A stretch of 54,425 nt of DNA from Moraxella lacunata (GTDB lineage Bacteria > Pseudomonadota > Gammaproteobacteria > Pseudomonadales > Moraxellaceae): assembly GCF_002027545.1 (NCBI RefSeq), contig NZ_MXAN01000068.1:1-54425 (forward strand). Reading direction: 5' to 3'. The notes under the pieces are model-generated. The model saw nothing but the letters and a program-made list of their open reading frames with translations, searched no databases and was not told the origin of the DNA. The stretch's first letter is position 1, and the number at the start of each line of letters is the position of its first letter. A program made the translations under genes and the position numbers. Positions 1 through 10,761 of the stretch are shown here, one piece after another.

Positions 1-398
1 CTTTTGGGGTGCGGTTCAATATGGGCAGGCAAATTAATGAAATCCCTGCCCGCCATCACTCTCAGCTCCATGCCATACAAAATAATGCAGATGTTGCTAA
101 TTGCCAAAAAATATGGCAAGTGAATCAAGCAATCCGACAACACACTCATTTTTTTTGGCATAATCTTTTTGCAAAAACACCACTTGAACTGCCTAAGCAA
201 CAGGTGATTATTTGTCAAAATGTGCTGATTTATTTTAGAAAATTTGACCAAAGAGACATCTTGGCATATTTTGTGCAGAATTTAGACATTGGGGGTTATG
301 TTCTGCTTGCTCCCAATGAGGCCATGTTTTGGCAACACCCCAGTATGAGACGTGTGGATAACGGACAAATTAATGCTTGGCAAAAAATAAGCCAATAA
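1..398 (+). CDS. pilK: CheR/PilK-type chemotaxis methyltransferase, 3' end only
   Basis: The reading frame is open through the left edge, so only the last ~130 residues are visible. The segment has the CheR C-terminal pattern: a catalytic-core stretch CQNVLIYFRKFDQRDI followed by GGYVLLAPNEAMFW, the usual end of a SAM-dependent glutamate methyltransferase of chemoreceptors. It stops 83 bp before a ChpA homologue on the same strand, which fits pilK of the Pil-Chp operon (pilGHIJK-chpA). Its expected role is to methylate the PilJ receptor, opposed by the CheB-type enzyme downstream. The symbol rests on context and partial sequence. Confidence 0.75.
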   Translation, partial: FGVRFNMGRQINEIPARHHSQLHAIQNNADVANCQKIWQVNQAIRQHTHFFWHNLFAKTPLELPKQQVIICQNVLIYFRKFDQRDILAYFVQNLDIGGYVLLAPNEAMFWQHPSMRRVDNGQINAWQKISQ

Positions 399-481
399 AT
401 GACCACCCACATCAAATAATGATTTAAAAATGGCGTAAGCCGATCAAGATATTATTTTTAAGATTGTTTTAGGATGATAAG

Positions 482-3400
482 ATGATTAAGCAGTCCAATG
501 AATTAGTGGCATTAGAATGGCTCATTGACCCATTAAATCAGGAATTTTGGGCGTTGCATGCCCATATAGCACCATCGCCATCTGAGCTTTTGGCTCATTT
601 TGCTCGTCAATATGACATTATTGGCAACGTGCTTGTCATGGCAAATTTACCCGACTTTACCAAACTTGCCCAAACCATCGCCCAAACTGCTGATTATTTT
701 ACAAAAGTGGGCAACCCTGCGGTATTAGCACCAAAAATCATCTATGCCAGTCATCTGTTACAGCATGAGATAAATCGCTATGCCACCACTGGATTTTTGC
801 GACGCTCTTTATTAAATTCACGCATCTATTATTTGAATTTGGTGAGTGCTCATTTGGGGGACAATAATATAGACAAACAAAGTATTTTGCAATCAGTTGT
901 CCACGAACGATTTAGTGAACAAATACAGTTACATGCCATACAGCCAAGCGTACTAGATGATAATAATTATCAAGAAATCAATCAGGCATGGCGAACGCTT
1001 GCAGGGCAACTTATCCAAAGTGGGGTCAATGGCGAACAATTAACCAAATTGCGTAACCTTAGTACACATTTGGCAGGGGCAACAGTAGAGCCTGTATTGC
1101 AAAGGTTGTGGCTTATCACGGTATTATGGCTTGAAAATACAGCACTAAATACCAAGCCGTTACCATCTTATTATGCCCATATTTTAGGTGAGCTTGACCG
1201 TGTGATTGCTTTTCAAAAGGCAGGCATTACCCCAGAGCTTGAAGCGAGTATTTGGCTTGAAAATGTCATTGCTGATATTTATGTGGCACTTGCCAATCTG
1301 GACACACTCAATGAACAAGCTCATAACTTTTTAAAACGTCTCAATGAGATTTTAACGGACAATCAAACTTTCTTTTCCCATGTATTAACCACCATTGAAG
1401 GGCTAATCTTTGCGTTGGCAGATAACAAGATTGAGACAAATGTTTTATCTGCCCTACAAGAGCAACTGTCAGCACGTGGTTGGTCATTTTATGCTCGCTA
1501 TGTGGAACAAATCATCAATGATGCCACCACCGCTCAAAGTAGTAATGAGATGTTTGCTCAAATGCAATGGCAAATAAACACTCAGCTCCAAGATTTGTAT
1601 ACCGCCATCACCAGTACCGCCGAGGTTATTAACACCAAAGACAATCATCATGATGAAATGATTGCCAATGACAATGATGTACTTCGTGATGTGCGTATTT
1701 TGATGGAGCAGTTTAAAGATAAGTTCTTAGATTACCTACAAGATAAGCAAACTGATAAACTGCCATCATCTAAGAGTTTTGAGGTGTTGGTCAAAAGTTT
1801 TAATGACCTAGGATTGTTTGATGCAGCGACAGTGGCAACAAAAATGGCGGAGGTGTTCACCCTGCTTCAAGACAAATCACCAAATCATCTGTCATGGCAA
1901 ATTGCCCATAAGACCGCAGAGAGCTTGTCTTTATTTGAGATGTTCCTTGATAATTTGGCACAGCAAATATTTGATCATGCACTGCTGACCCGGATAGAAG
2001 AATGTGCCGATGATGTGCAAAAATTATTGCTTGATGCCAATCTAAACGAACCTGAACTGTCTGATGTGGAGATGGCACGACGTCTTGCCCATCAGCATGC
2101 CACGGTTTATGATGATGCAGGCGAACATTTGCCCGCTTTATCATCGCAGACGCATTTAGATGATGCCCAACAGACGCTTGATGTGGATACAAATGCAGAT
2201 ATGGATTTGGGTGTAGATTTGGATGCCCATAATGAGCAGGTCCACCATGCACAAGATGTTGTTGTGAGTCATACTGATGAATTGTCTGTACAAAACAGTA
2301 CCCAAGATAACCATCAAGATAATCATCAAGAGCAAGTTACAAATGCGTTGCCAACAGATGATGTCTCTGTGGATGATGATGTGATAAATGCTAATGCCGA
2401 TGCTGATAATGTCAGCATTGATGATGCCAATCTGGATATCCATCAAGATGCTAAGACAGTTGCCATAACGCCAGATGAACATGCCAATGTCACAGATACC
2501 AGTTACCAAGATGTCAATCATCATAACACCCAAGACGACCAAATCAGCCAAGCATTTCAAGATGATTTTGATGATTTATTTGATGACACGCTTAGCTTTG
2601 ATGATGACTTTGGTATTGATGATGTTGCAACAAGCACTAATAACCAAACCGATTTTGATATTTCAGACGATGAACTCTTTGATGATATTTTTATTGATGA
2701 ACCCATATTATCAAATAACCAAGACACCCAAAATCAAGACACCCAAAATCAAGATGAACCACAAATCGCCCAACAACTGTCTGATGATATTGAGCTTGAT
2801 TTGTTTGATGATGGTATTGCACTGACCTTAGATGACGATGATGACCATGATGATGAATTGTTGGTAGATGAGTTATCCGACCAAGAGCCAAGCACAGCAG
2901 AAGATGGCGTGTATGCTGCCCAAGATGATGAGATTTTGTTGTCTGATTATGTCAATGAAGGCACGGTAGATAATGTTGTACCAAGTCTTGCAAGCAGTGA
3001 GTTATTGGCTTTTGATGAGCCATCTGCTAATGAGATAAATGCAGATGAGATGACGACTGATGTGGATGTTGTTCAAACAGATGATGATCAAAATGTGTCC
3101 GATAAGGTTGTCTTTGATGATGAGATGGCTCACGAACCCAAATCGGAGGGCGATTCTGAACAGGATGTGGTATTGGTTGAGCCTAAATTGGCGGACAACT
3201 TTACCAACCAAAGACAAGATGAACCACAGTCAAATGAAACAGAGCAAATTCTTATCGGAGAAGATGACGCTGATGACGCTGATGATAAAACTTACCAACA
3301 AGATGAACCTACCGAGCAAGTATTGGATGATGGGCAAGATACAGACTCTCTAAGCGAAGCTTATATTGCTGCCAAGGCAAGCCTAAAAGAAGATGATTTT

Positions 3401-6400
3401 AGCCATGATGAAGAATTTCGTGAGATTTTCATCGAAGAAGTTGATGAGGTCATGGAGGAGATGCACACGCACCTACCAAAATGGCAAGCTGACCCCCACA
3501 ATCTAAAAGCACTCAAAGAAATCCGCCGTAATTGGCACACACTCAAAGGTTCAGGGCGTATGGTTGGAGCGTTGCAAGTGGGTGAAACCGCTTGGGCAAT
3601 TGAAAACATGCTAAACCGTGTCCTAGATGAGACGATTAAAATCAGCCCTGATGTGGTGGCCATTGTCAGTGAGACCGCCAACATTATCCCCATCATGGTG
3701 CAAGATTTTGCCAATACCAAATCTCCCAGTGTGGATAATGCACTGGTGGTCATGCGTGCCAATAACATTTTGGCGGGCAGACCTATGGATGAAGGTGCTC
3801 CTAAGCCAGCAGATGAGAATGTGGCAGATGATTTGGCATCTGATGAAACTGACATGAGTGCTGGCGACGATGAGAGGGTAATTGATGAGGCAGAACAGGC
3901 ATCAACAAGTGATGTTGGCGACGGTTTAAATGGTGTTGATGTTGATGAAGTATCATCAAAAACACAAAGCACGCTACCAGATGTGTTAATGCCTTTTATT
4001 GAGACTGCTAAGGCGACCACGTATGAACCGATGGAAGTTGATGAGGACATTCGTGAGATTTATATTGAAGAGGCAGGCGAGGTCTTAGAGACCATCATTC
4101 CGCTTTTTGATAAATACCAAAGCAGTCCTGACAAAGGCACGCTGACCGACATCCGCCGAGGTTTTCATACGCTAAAAGGTTCAGGGCGTATGGTTGGGGC
4201 GTATGAATTGGGTGAGTTGGCGTGGTCTATTGAAAACATGCTAAACCGTGTCCTAGATGAGACTGTACCGATGGATGCTGGCATGCAAGCTCTCATTGGC
4301 GATGTGATTGGTGAGTTTGGTGCATTGGTGTCAATCTTTAAATCCAAATCTGATGATTATCCTGCCAAGATAAAGCTGTGGGAAGCGGTGGCTCATGCGT
4401 ATAGCAAAGGGTATGGCAAAGACTTTGATTATCGTGTGCTAGATGTCAATGATGATTTGGATAAAGATACCGATATCCAAGATGGCGATATTGACAAGCG
4501 TATTGATGTTGGTTGGCAATCATTAGATGACAAAGGGTTGGTGTCTGAACCTGTTTTGACAAAACCATCAGCACAACACTTATCGGGTCAAGATATTGGC
4601 AATGATGAGGTCATCCAAGAGGCAAACAACACCCAAGAGAACAAAACTGCCAAGAAAACCAAGCCTGCCCACGAAGCACTTAATCTGGTAGAGCAGGCAG
4701 GTCAGTTAATGTCTCGTACGACACCAAGAAGTCCTGCAAATGATGAAGAGGACATGCTGTGTCAGATTTTTATTGAAGAAGCCAGAGAGCTTTTGGCAGA
4801 GGTAACCACATTTTTAGATACGCATGAAGCAGATGCTAAAACGCCTGTGGATAATAACGTGGTGCGTGCATTTCATACCTTACGTGGGGCATCGGGTTTA
4901 ACACCGCTTGTGGAGGTAGGCGAGGTAGGTGCCATCATTGAGCGTGGTTTGCAAAGTTTACAGCATCATGACGCACCGATGGGCAATAAGCACAAACAAG
5001 CACTCAAAAATGCGGTGGCATTCATTGATGGTTATTTAAATGCTTACAATCAAACCGATGATAATCTCATCAGTGCCCAAGAGTTGGGAGAGCTTGCTGA
5101 TGATAAACAAGAAATCAAAGAATTAATGCTTGATGAGAATGATATTTATCATGTAGAGACTCTCATTGATGGCATTGATGAACTGCTAGATGCTGAACTT
5201 GAACTGGAAAATGTGGTTGGCAAAGAGCATGATGTTGTACAAAACTATGCCAAAACACAACTTGCTCAAATTGAGACGCTCTTAGAACGTACGCATGACT
5301 TACCAAAATTTCAAAACCTGCTCATGTCCTTAAAATCTGCCTATGAGCTCATAAAAGAACATCCCGAGCAGGCCAAAGATGATGGCTTTATTGATGCCTT
5401 GCTTGCGGTGCATCATGAGCTCATTGGGCTGTTTGATGCCATGGCAGGCAGCATGGCATTGACGGTAAATAAAGAGGCTTTAAATCATCTAAATACCATC
5501 ACATCAGAGCAAAACAATTATTACCAAGAACTGGCAAATGTCTTAACAGAGCAGTCCGCCCAGACAAATGCCACTGCATCTCAGACATCAGATGATGAAA
5601 AGGCATCGCAGTCAGCCCCCATTCGTTTGGAGACAATTAGCACCGATGATGAACTGCTAGAAATCTTTTTGGATGAAGCATTAGAGCTTGATGCTGAGGT
5701 GACAGAAGTTTTTGGGCAATGGCGTGATGACAAAGACAACCTTGACCACCTAAAAACTTTGCAACGTCATTTACATACCATCAAAGGCGGGGCGAGATTG
5801 GCAGGCATTAGTAGTATTGGTGATCTCACTCACGAAGCAGAGAGTGTGTACGAACGTTTTACAAACAAGCAGATGACCGTTACCGATCTGTGGGTGCGTA
5901 CCATGCAACGTGTGCAGGATGTGTTGTCTTTGCAGTTGGATGCGGTTAAAAATACCAAGCAGTCTTTCTTTGCTGATAATACCATTGCTGATTTGCAAGC
6001 CTATTTGTCCGCAGGGAAAGTGCCAGAGGGGGCAACAATAGCCATTCCCATGCTTGACACCAAACAAGACCAAAAAACGCCATCCACGCCAGAGACAAGC
6101 GAAGCACCACTTGATGAGACGGTCAAATATCAGCGTTTTATCAATGATTCATGGCAGAATGTGCTGCCTGATAAGGACATTTTGGCTACATTCTTAGAAG
6201 AAGCCAAAGAACTTGCTGAGAGCAGTAGCGAAGATTTTGTGGCGTTTCGTAACAACACATCAGATGTGGCAAGTTTGCAGTCATTACAGCGTAAGCTACA
6301 CACCATCAAAGGTGGGGCGAGAATGGTCTCTGCCAACGGCATGGCCGATTTGGCTCACGAGATGGAGACCGTTTATGAAGAGTTGGCAAACCGTCGCTTG

Positions 6401-8509
6401 CCCGCCACACGCATGGTAACAAATCTACTCTTTGCCTGTCATGATTGGATTACATCAGCGATTGGATTGCTTGAACACAATTATAACCCACCACATCCTA
6501 CGCCACTGGTGGATGCCCTGCGACATTTTGTCAAAAATCCTGACAACTTAAATGAAGTGCCTGTGGTTTCGCTTGAAAAACAAATTAATGTCATCAACGA
6601 ATACCAAGCCTTTTTGACAGCATCTAAAAATGTCCGTGACATCAGTCACATGCCACCTATGAAAGGTGTGTTTGGTGAGAGCGTGGACAGCAGTAATAGC
6701 AATGAGATGATTCGCATCTCAGCCCCATTACTTGAACGCATGATTAACCTGTCAGGCGAGGCGGCGATTAACCGTGCTCGTATTGACATGAATCTTGCCA
6801 GCATCACAGGCAGTATTGAGGAGATGGGTGTTACGGTTCAGCGTCTGTTTGACCAGTTGCGTCGGATGGATATTGAGCTAGAAGAGCAGATTTTGGCACA
6901 GATTGATGATGATGGTTTAGATGAGGGTTTTGACCCTTTGGAGATGGACCAATATTCATCACTAAACCAGCTGTCAAAATCACTCTCAGAGTCGGCGTCG
7001 GATTTGCTAGACATTAAGGCAACCATGCTTGATAAGACCCGTGATGGCGAAAATTTATTGCTACAACTGTCACGCACACAAGCGGACTTACAAAACAGTC
7101 TGATGAATTCACGGATGGTGCCTTTTTCACGTCTAACCCCACGCTTGCAACGTATCGTGCGTCAAACGGCCAGCGAGCTTGGCAAAAATGTTGAGCTGAC
7201 AGTGATTAACGCCGATGATGAGATGGACAGAAGCATTCTTGACCGCATCACATCATCGCTAGAACACATGCTTCGTAACGCTGTTGACCATGGTGTGGAG
7301 ACGCCCGCCAAACGGAGCGAGATGGGCAAGCCACTAACAGGACGTATCGTGTTGGAGGTCATGCGTGAGGGCGGTGAGATGGTTATTTTGCTCTCTGATG
7401 ATGGTTCAGGCGTGAACGTGGAGGCGGTACGTAATAAAGCCATCAGTCAAGGACTTATCAGCCCCAATGAGAAGCTCTCTGACAGTGATATCATGCAATA
7501 TATCTTTAACGCAGGTCTGTCTACCACAAGCAAAGTAACTCAAATATCAGGGCGTGGCGTGGGCATGGATGTTGTGCGAACAGAGATTCGTCAGTTGGGT
7601 GGCTCGGTATCGGTAGAGTCAGAGTCTGGCAAAGGTTCTCGCTTTATCATTCGTGTACCACTGACTGTATCTATGTCAGATGTGCTTGTTGTACGAGCGG
7701 CTGACCGCCAGTATGCCATTCCGTTGGTGCAGATTGAGAGTGTGGTACAGATGAATGCCACCGAACTACTGGCTTATCATCAGTCGGGCAAAAACACCAT
7801 CAAGATTGACAACAAAAACTATCGCTTGCGTTATCTTAATGAAATTTTGGCGGGTAATTATTTTAATGAGATTATCTCAGGTACTACCTTGCCTGTCATC
7901 ATCATCAAAACACAAACAGGACAAGCTCTTGCCTTACAAGTGGATGAAATTGTAGGCTCTCGTATTGAGATTGTGGTAAAACCATTGGGTCGCCAACTGT
8001 CCAACTTATCGGGCATTTCAGCGGCAACCATCATGGGCGATGGTTCGGTCATGCTCATCCTTGACCTGTTAGCACTCATGCGTACCGCTCAGGCAAAACG
8101 AGAGGTCAAAGAGGTAGAACCCACTGCCAGCCGTCGTCATCTTATCATGGTGGTAGATGATTCGGTAACAGTACGTAAGGTAACCTCTCGTTTCCTAGAA
8201 CGTCAAGGCTTTGAGGTAATTGTCGCCAAAGACGGTGTTGATGCCATTGAGATTTTGCAGGACAACATGCCTGATTTGATGTTGCTTGACATTGAGATGC
8301 CACGCATGGATGGATTTGAGGTTGCCACACAGGTACGTCATAGTTCTCGTTTGAGCCATTTGCCAATCATTATGATCACATCAAGAACAGGCGAGAAACA
8401 CCGAGATCGTGCCTTTGAGATTGGTGTTAATGATTACATGGGTAAGCCATTCCAAGAGGTGGAGTTGTTAGAGCGTATTGGCAATCTGCTTGATGTTAAA
8501 GCCAGCTAA
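482..8509 (+). CDS. chpA: ChpA, giant CheA-type hybrid histidine kinase of type IV pilus chemosensory system
   Basis: This 2675-residue kinase should control type IV pilus extension, retraction and twitching downstream of PilJ. Residues 1 to ~540 are helical and resemble the FimL-like N-terminus of ChpA. About 540-990 is an Asp-rich linker. Five Hpt domains have phospho-accepting His in H-boxes at H1019, H1229, H1465, H1765 and H1940. A dimerisation segment is followed by a GHKL ATPase (N box EHMLRNAVDHG near 2265, DDGSGV near 2306, GRGVGMDVV near 2358). A CheW-like domain (~2395-2537) and a C-terminal receiver with acceptor D2603 (LLDIEMPRMDG) complete it. The first two Hpt domains are nearly identical over parts of their DNA. 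The start is an ATG preceded by AGGAT. Confidence 0.95.
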   Translation: MIKQSNELVALEWLIDPLNQEFWALHAHIAPSPSELLAHFARQYDIIGNVLVMANLPDFTKLAQTIAQTADYFTKVGNPAVLAPKIIYASHLLQHEINRYATTGFLRRSLLNSRIYYLNLVSAHLGDNNIDKQSILQSVVHERFSEQIQLHAIQPSVLDDNNYQEINQAWRTLAGQLIQSGVNGEQLTKLRNLSTHLAGATVEPVLQRLWLITVLWLENTALNTKPLPSYYAHILGELDRVIAFQKAGITPELEASIWLENVIADIYVALANLDTLNEQAHNFLKRLNEILTDNQTFFSHVLTTIEGLIFALADNKIETNVLSALQEQLSARGWSFYARYVEQIINDATTAQSSNEMFAQMQWQINTQLQDLYTAITSTAEVINTKDNHHDEMIANDNDVLRDVRILMEQFKDKFLDYLQDKQTDKLPSSKSFEVLVKSFNDLGLFDAATVATKMAEVFTLLQDKSPNHLSWQIAHKTAESLSLFEMFLDNLAQQIFDHALLTRIEECADDVQKLLLDANLNEPELSDVEMARRLAHQHATVYDDAGEHLPALSSQTHLDDAQQTLDVDTNADMDLGVDLDAHNEQVHHAQDVVVSHTDELSVQNSTQDNHQDNHQEQVTNALPTDDVSVDDDVINANADADNVSIDDANLDIHQDAKTVAITPDEHANVTDTSYQDVNHHNTQDDQISQAFQDDFDDLFDDTLSFDDDFGIDDVATSTNNQTDFDISDDELFDDIFIDEPILSNNQDTQNQDTQNQDEPQIAQQLSDDIELDLFDDGIALTLDDDDDHDDELLVDELSDQEPSTAEDGVYAAQDDEILLSDYVNEGTVDNVVPSLASSELLAFDEPSANEINADEMTTDVDVVQTDDDQNVSDKVVFDDEMAHEPKSEGDSEQDVVLVEPKLADNFTNQRQDEPQSNETEQILIGEDDADDADDKTYQQDEPTEQVLDDGQDTDSLSEAYIAAKASLKEDDFSHDEEFREIFIEEVDEVMEEMHTHLPKWQADPHNLKALKEIRRNWHTLKGSGRMVGALQVGETAWAIENMLNRVLDETIKISPDVVAIVSETANIIPIMVQDFANTKSPSVDNALVVMRANNILAGRPMDEGAPKPADENVADDLASDETDMSAGDDERVIDEAEQASTSDVGDGLNGVDVDEVSSKTQSTLPDVLMPFIETAKATTYEPMEVDEDIREIYIEEAGEVLETIIPLFDKYQSSPDKGTLTDIRRGFHTLKGSGRMVGAYELGELAWSIENMLNRVLDETVPMDAGMQALIGDVIGEFGALVSIFKSKSDDYPAKIKLWEAVAHAYSKGYGKDFDYRVLDVNDDLDKDTDIQDGDIDKRIDVGWQSLDDKGLVSEPVLTKPSAQHLSGQDIGNDEVIQEANNTQENKTAKKTKPAHEALNLVEQAGQLMSRTTPRSPANDEEDMLCQIFIEEARELLAEVTTFLDTHEADAKTPVDNNVVRAFHTLRGASGLTPLVEVGEVGAIIERGLQSLQHHDAPMGNKHKQALKNAVAFIDGYLNAYNQTDDNLISAQELGELADDKQEIKELMLDENDIYHVETLIDGIDELLDAELELENVVGKEHDVVQNYAKTQLAQIETLLERTHDLPKFQNLLMSLKSAYELIKEHPEQAKDDGFIDALLAVHHELIGLFDAMAGSMALTVNKEALNHLNTITSEQNNYYQELANVLTEQSAQTNATASQTSDDEKASQSAPIRLETISTDDELLEIFLDEALELDAEVTEVFGQWRDDKDNLDHLKTLQRHLHTIKGGARLAGISSIGDLTHEAESVYERFTNKQMTVTDLWVRTMQRVQDVLSLQLDAVKNTKQSFFADNTIADLQAYLSAGKVPEGATIAIPMLDTKQDQKTPSTPETSEAPLDETVKYQRFINDSWQNVLPDKDILATFLEEAKELAESSSEDFVAFRNNTSDVASLQSLQRKLHTIKGGARMVSANGMADLAHEMETVYEELANRRLPATRMVTNLLFACHDWITSAIGLLEHNYNPPHPTPLVDALRHFVKNPDNLNEVPVVSLEKQINVINEYQAFLTASKNVRDISHMPPMKGVFGESVDSSNSNEMIRISAPLLERMINLSGEAAINRARIDMNLASITGSIEEMGVTVQRLFDQLRRMDIELEEQILAQIDDDGLDEGFDPLEMDQYSSLNQLSKSLSESASDLLDIKATMLDKTRDGENLLLQLSRTQADLQNSLMNSRMVPFSRLTPRLQRIVRQTASELGKNVELTVINADDEMDRSILDRITSSLEHMLRNAVDHGVETPAKRSEMGKPLTGRIVLEVMREGGEMVILLSDDGSGVNVEAVRNKAISQGLISPNEKLSDSDIMQYIFNAGLSTTSKVTQISGRGVGMDVVRTEIRQLGGSVSVESESGKGSRFIIRVPLTVSMSDVLVVRAADRQYAIPLVQIESVVQMNATELLAYHQSGKNTIKIDNKNYRLRYLNEILAGNYFNEIISGTTLPVIIIKTQTGQALALQVDEIVGSRIEIVVKPLGRQLSNLSGISAATIMGDGSVMLILDLLALMRTAQAKREVKEVEPTASRRHLIMVVDDSVTVRKVTSRFLERQGFEVIVAKDGVDAIEILQDNMPDLMLLDIEMPRMDGFEVATQVRHSSRLSHLPIIMITSRTGEKHRDRAFEIGVNDYMGKPFQEVELLERIGNLLDVKAS

Positions 8510-8520
8510 GTGATGAGATA

Positions 8521-9693
8521 ATGGAAAACGACAATCATGGCAATCATACTGACACATCAAGGGCGACACCCCTGAGTGTGGCAGCACAGTATTGGCATGA
8601 TAAAATTCAAGCCGACAAAGCCAAAGTGCAGTCCATTCATGCCGAGATTGATAAGACCTTTGGTGAGCTTGAAGAGCAGATTTTAAAAGTTGTTCCCAAA
8701 AATCACAACTTTAACCCTAAGGATGTCAAGGTCATCGTCGTCAGTGACAATCGCAGTCAGCGGTTTGCTTTTGACGATGGACTGCGTGATGTGGGCTTTG
8801 ATGTCATTGGCTGTTTTAGTACCGAACAGCTTGATGTGATGGCAAAGTCCAAACTGCCCAAAGACATGGTGTGGTTGGTTGATTCGCCATTATCAGACAG
8901 TCTGCAAGCCTTGATTGATACTTATGAGCCACGTCTGGTGTTGGTGGGTTTTCAAGAGGCTCCCAACCCCAAGCATGATGAGAATTACCAAAGATGGCAA
9001 CGCTCGCTATTGCGTCGGCTGTGTGATTCGCTGGGCGTGTCTGCCATCAAGCTTCTTGCCAAAAAAAGCCATTCATGCACTCGCCCAACCACTCGCCCGT
9101 GGCGGTACGTGTTGTTTTTGGGGGCGTCCATGGGTGGACCGGATGCCTTAAAGGTATTTTTGGATAATCTCTCACCTGAACTGCCGATTGCCATTTTAAT
9201 CGGACATCATTTTGACAAAGAGATGATTCATGGACTTCCCAAGGTGCTGACACGCAATAACGAGTGGCGATGCCGTGTGGTGGGTACCAGTCAAAGCCTG
9301 CAATCAGGACTGTGTTTGGTTGCCCCCATTGAACAGCAAATCGTCTGTGACAGCGAGGGTCGGGTGATTTTGCTGGATAAGCCTTGGGAGGGCGAGTATC
9401 AGCCGAGTATCAGTCAGCTCCTCAAAAACACCAGTGAAGTATACGGTAGCGAACTGATTGGTATTATTTTTTCGGGCATGGGTAACGACGGTTCGGCACA
9501 CCTTGCTCAAATTGCCCAAAACAAAAGTCACCTATGGGCACAAAGCCCTGAGAGTAGTGGTTGCCCCAGTCAGCCCCAAGCGATGATTGATTCAGGGTTT
9601 TGCCAGTTTGTGGGTACACCTTTGGAGTTGGCAGGACGTATTACGCACATGCTTCGAGGGTTTAAATATACTGTTAATGCTAATTTGGAATAG
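8521..9693 (+). CDS. chpB: ChpB, CheB-type receptor methylesterase with degenerate receiver
   Basis: The protein has 390 residues. The C-terminal half is a CheB methylesterase with all three catalytic positions visible: S203 in GASMGGPDA, His in IGHHF (H229/H230, the second aligning best) and D323 in SGMGNDGS. It should demethylate or deamidate glutamates of the PilJ receptor. Residues ~65-175 resemble a receiver (KVIVVSDN...) but the usual acidic pocket and phospho-Asp context are not recognisable, so phosphorylation control may be lost. The gene lies 11 bp after chpA and 3 bp before the CheW-like gene, clearly in the same operon. The family is certain; the symbol follows Pseudomonas usage. 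Confidence 0.85.
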   Translation: MENDNHGNHTDTSRATPLSVAAQYWHDKIQADKAKVQSIHAEIDKTFGELEEQILKVVPKNHNFNPKDVKVIVVSDNRSQRFAFDDGLRDVGFDVIGCFSTEQLDVMAKSKLPKDMVWLVDSPLSDSLQALIDTYEPRLVLVGFQEAPNPKHDENYQRWQRSLLRRLCDSLGVSAIKLLAKKSHSCTRPTTRPWRYVLFLGASMGGPDALKVFLDNLSPELPIAILIGHHFDKEMIHGLPKVLTRNNEWRCRVVGTSQSLQSGLCLVAPIEQQIVCDSEGRVILLDKPWEGEYQPSISQLLKNTSEVYGSELIGIIFSGMGNDGSAHLAQIAQNKSHLWAQSPESSGCPSQPQAMIDSGFCQFVGTPLELAGRITHMLRGFKYTVNANLE

Positions 9694-9696
9694 ATA

Positions 9697-10197
9697 ATGA
9701 ATAAAATCCAAAAACACCAATTCGAACCTGTCAGCTTGCTCACCGCTGAGCATGGTACATTAGAAGTGACCGCCATCCCTGCCATCGGTCAGCCCAATTG
9801 GCTGGTGCCAACCGCCCTTATCATGAGCGTGGACGAATGCCATGAGCGAATCTGGACATATCTATGGCGAGGTCAAGAGGTCTCGGTGTATCATCTGATT
9901 CCCAAAGACATCGAAGCGGACAAGCTCATCGTCTTGGAGGGGAACTCGGACGTTCACCGTTTGGCACTGCAAACCGCAGGCGAGCTGACAACCAGACGGG
10001 TGCGTATCTCGGATGTGACGGATGTCACACTAAGCGATGAAGAAGTTGCTAACATTCAGCTGCCTGTCCCTAATTTGCCCAATCGTGAACAAAGACAGGA
10101 AAACTATCTGTACCAAGCGGTAACGCTAGATGGCGAGATGTATGTCGTGCCTGACTTGGACTTAATCGCTCACCGTTTGGTGGATTTGGACAGTTAA
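9697..10197 (+). CDS. chpC: ChpC-like CheW-family coupling protein
   Basis: The 166-residue protein starts 3 bp after the chpB stop, so it is translationally coupled. Its length and position match ChpC, the second CheW-like adaptor of the Pil-Chp pathway, which links receptor arrays to ChpA. The central region (LIVLEGNSDVHRLALQTAGE then RRVRISDVTD) fits the beta-barrel core of CheW, and the C-terminus (YVVPDLDLIAHRLVDLD) fits its last strand and helix. Similarity to CheW by eye is weak, so the name rests largely on gene order. It appears to be the last gene of the operon. Confidence 0.65.
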   Translation: MNKIQKHQFEPVSLLTAEHGTLEVTAIPAIGQPNWLVPTALIMSVDECHERIWTYLWRGQEVSVYHLIPKDIEADKLIVLEGNSDVHRLALQTAGELTTRRVRISDVTDVTLSDEEVANIQLPVPNLPNREQRQENYLYQAVTLDGEMYVVPDLDLIAHRLVDLDS

Positions 10198-10227
10198 TTC
10201 CCCCATTTTTATTCATGAAAAAAAATT

Positions 10228-10755
10228 ATGACCACGCCAGCCAAAAGCCAGCCAACACAGCGTACTGATAAACACAGCCTTTTTACTCGTATTTTTCATT
10301 GGGTGGGGGCGTTGCTTATTATTGTGGCATTTATTAGCATTAATATGGGTGATGAATACATCAGTTTGCATAAATCCATCGGAGCAAGCTTCTTTATTTG
10401 GACGGTTTTGCGTATCATTAACCGCTTTATCACCAAAGCTCCACCACATCCGCCCATGCCAAAATGGCAAACGGCGATAGCCCATCTGACCCATTTGGGC
10501 TTGTATATTGCCATGCTTGCCATGCCCATCACAGGCATGCTCATGAGTATGTATGGCGGTCGGGGCGTGAGCGTGTTTGGGCTGTTTAGTTTGCCAAGTG
10601 TGGTTGGTATTGATAGGCAGATGGCAAAGGTGATGAACGGACTACATACAGGGGCGGTGTTTTATGTGTTGGTGTTTCTGGTCATCGCCCATGTTGGTGG
10701 GGCGTTGTATCATCAGTTTGTGATGAAAGATAATTTGATAAGTCGAATGAAATAA
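10228..10755 (+). CDS. Cytochrome b561 family membrane protein
   Basis: The protein has 175 residues and four hydrophobic helices. Conserved histidines sit where the CybB-type diheme cytochrome b561 family has its ligands: H24 in RIFHW, H48 in SLHKSIG, H140 in GLH, and H155 and H162 in IAHVGGALYHQF. It should be an inner-membrane b-type cytochrome moving electrons from quinol, with superoxide:quinone oxidoreductase activity in the best-studied member. The ATG lies 31 bp after chpC with no strong Shine-Dalgarno, and a hairpin terminator follows the stop. It is not obviously linked in function to the chp genes. Confidence 0.85.
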   Translation: MTTPAKSQPTQRTDKHSLFTRIFHWVGALLIIVAFISINMGDEYISLHKSIGASFFIWTVLRIINRFITKAPPHPPMPKWQTAIAHLTHLGLYIAMLAMPITGMLMSMYGGRGVSVFGLFSLPSVVGIDRQMAKVMNGLHTGAVFYVLVFLVIAHVGGALYHQFVMKDNLISRMK

Positions 10756-10761
10756 AGTGAA

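Noticed and set aside
3361..4050. 229-codon minus-strand frame inside chpA
   Set aside because: Shadow of the chpA coding frame; its Ser/Thr-rich composition mirrors chpA codon usage and it has no start signal.
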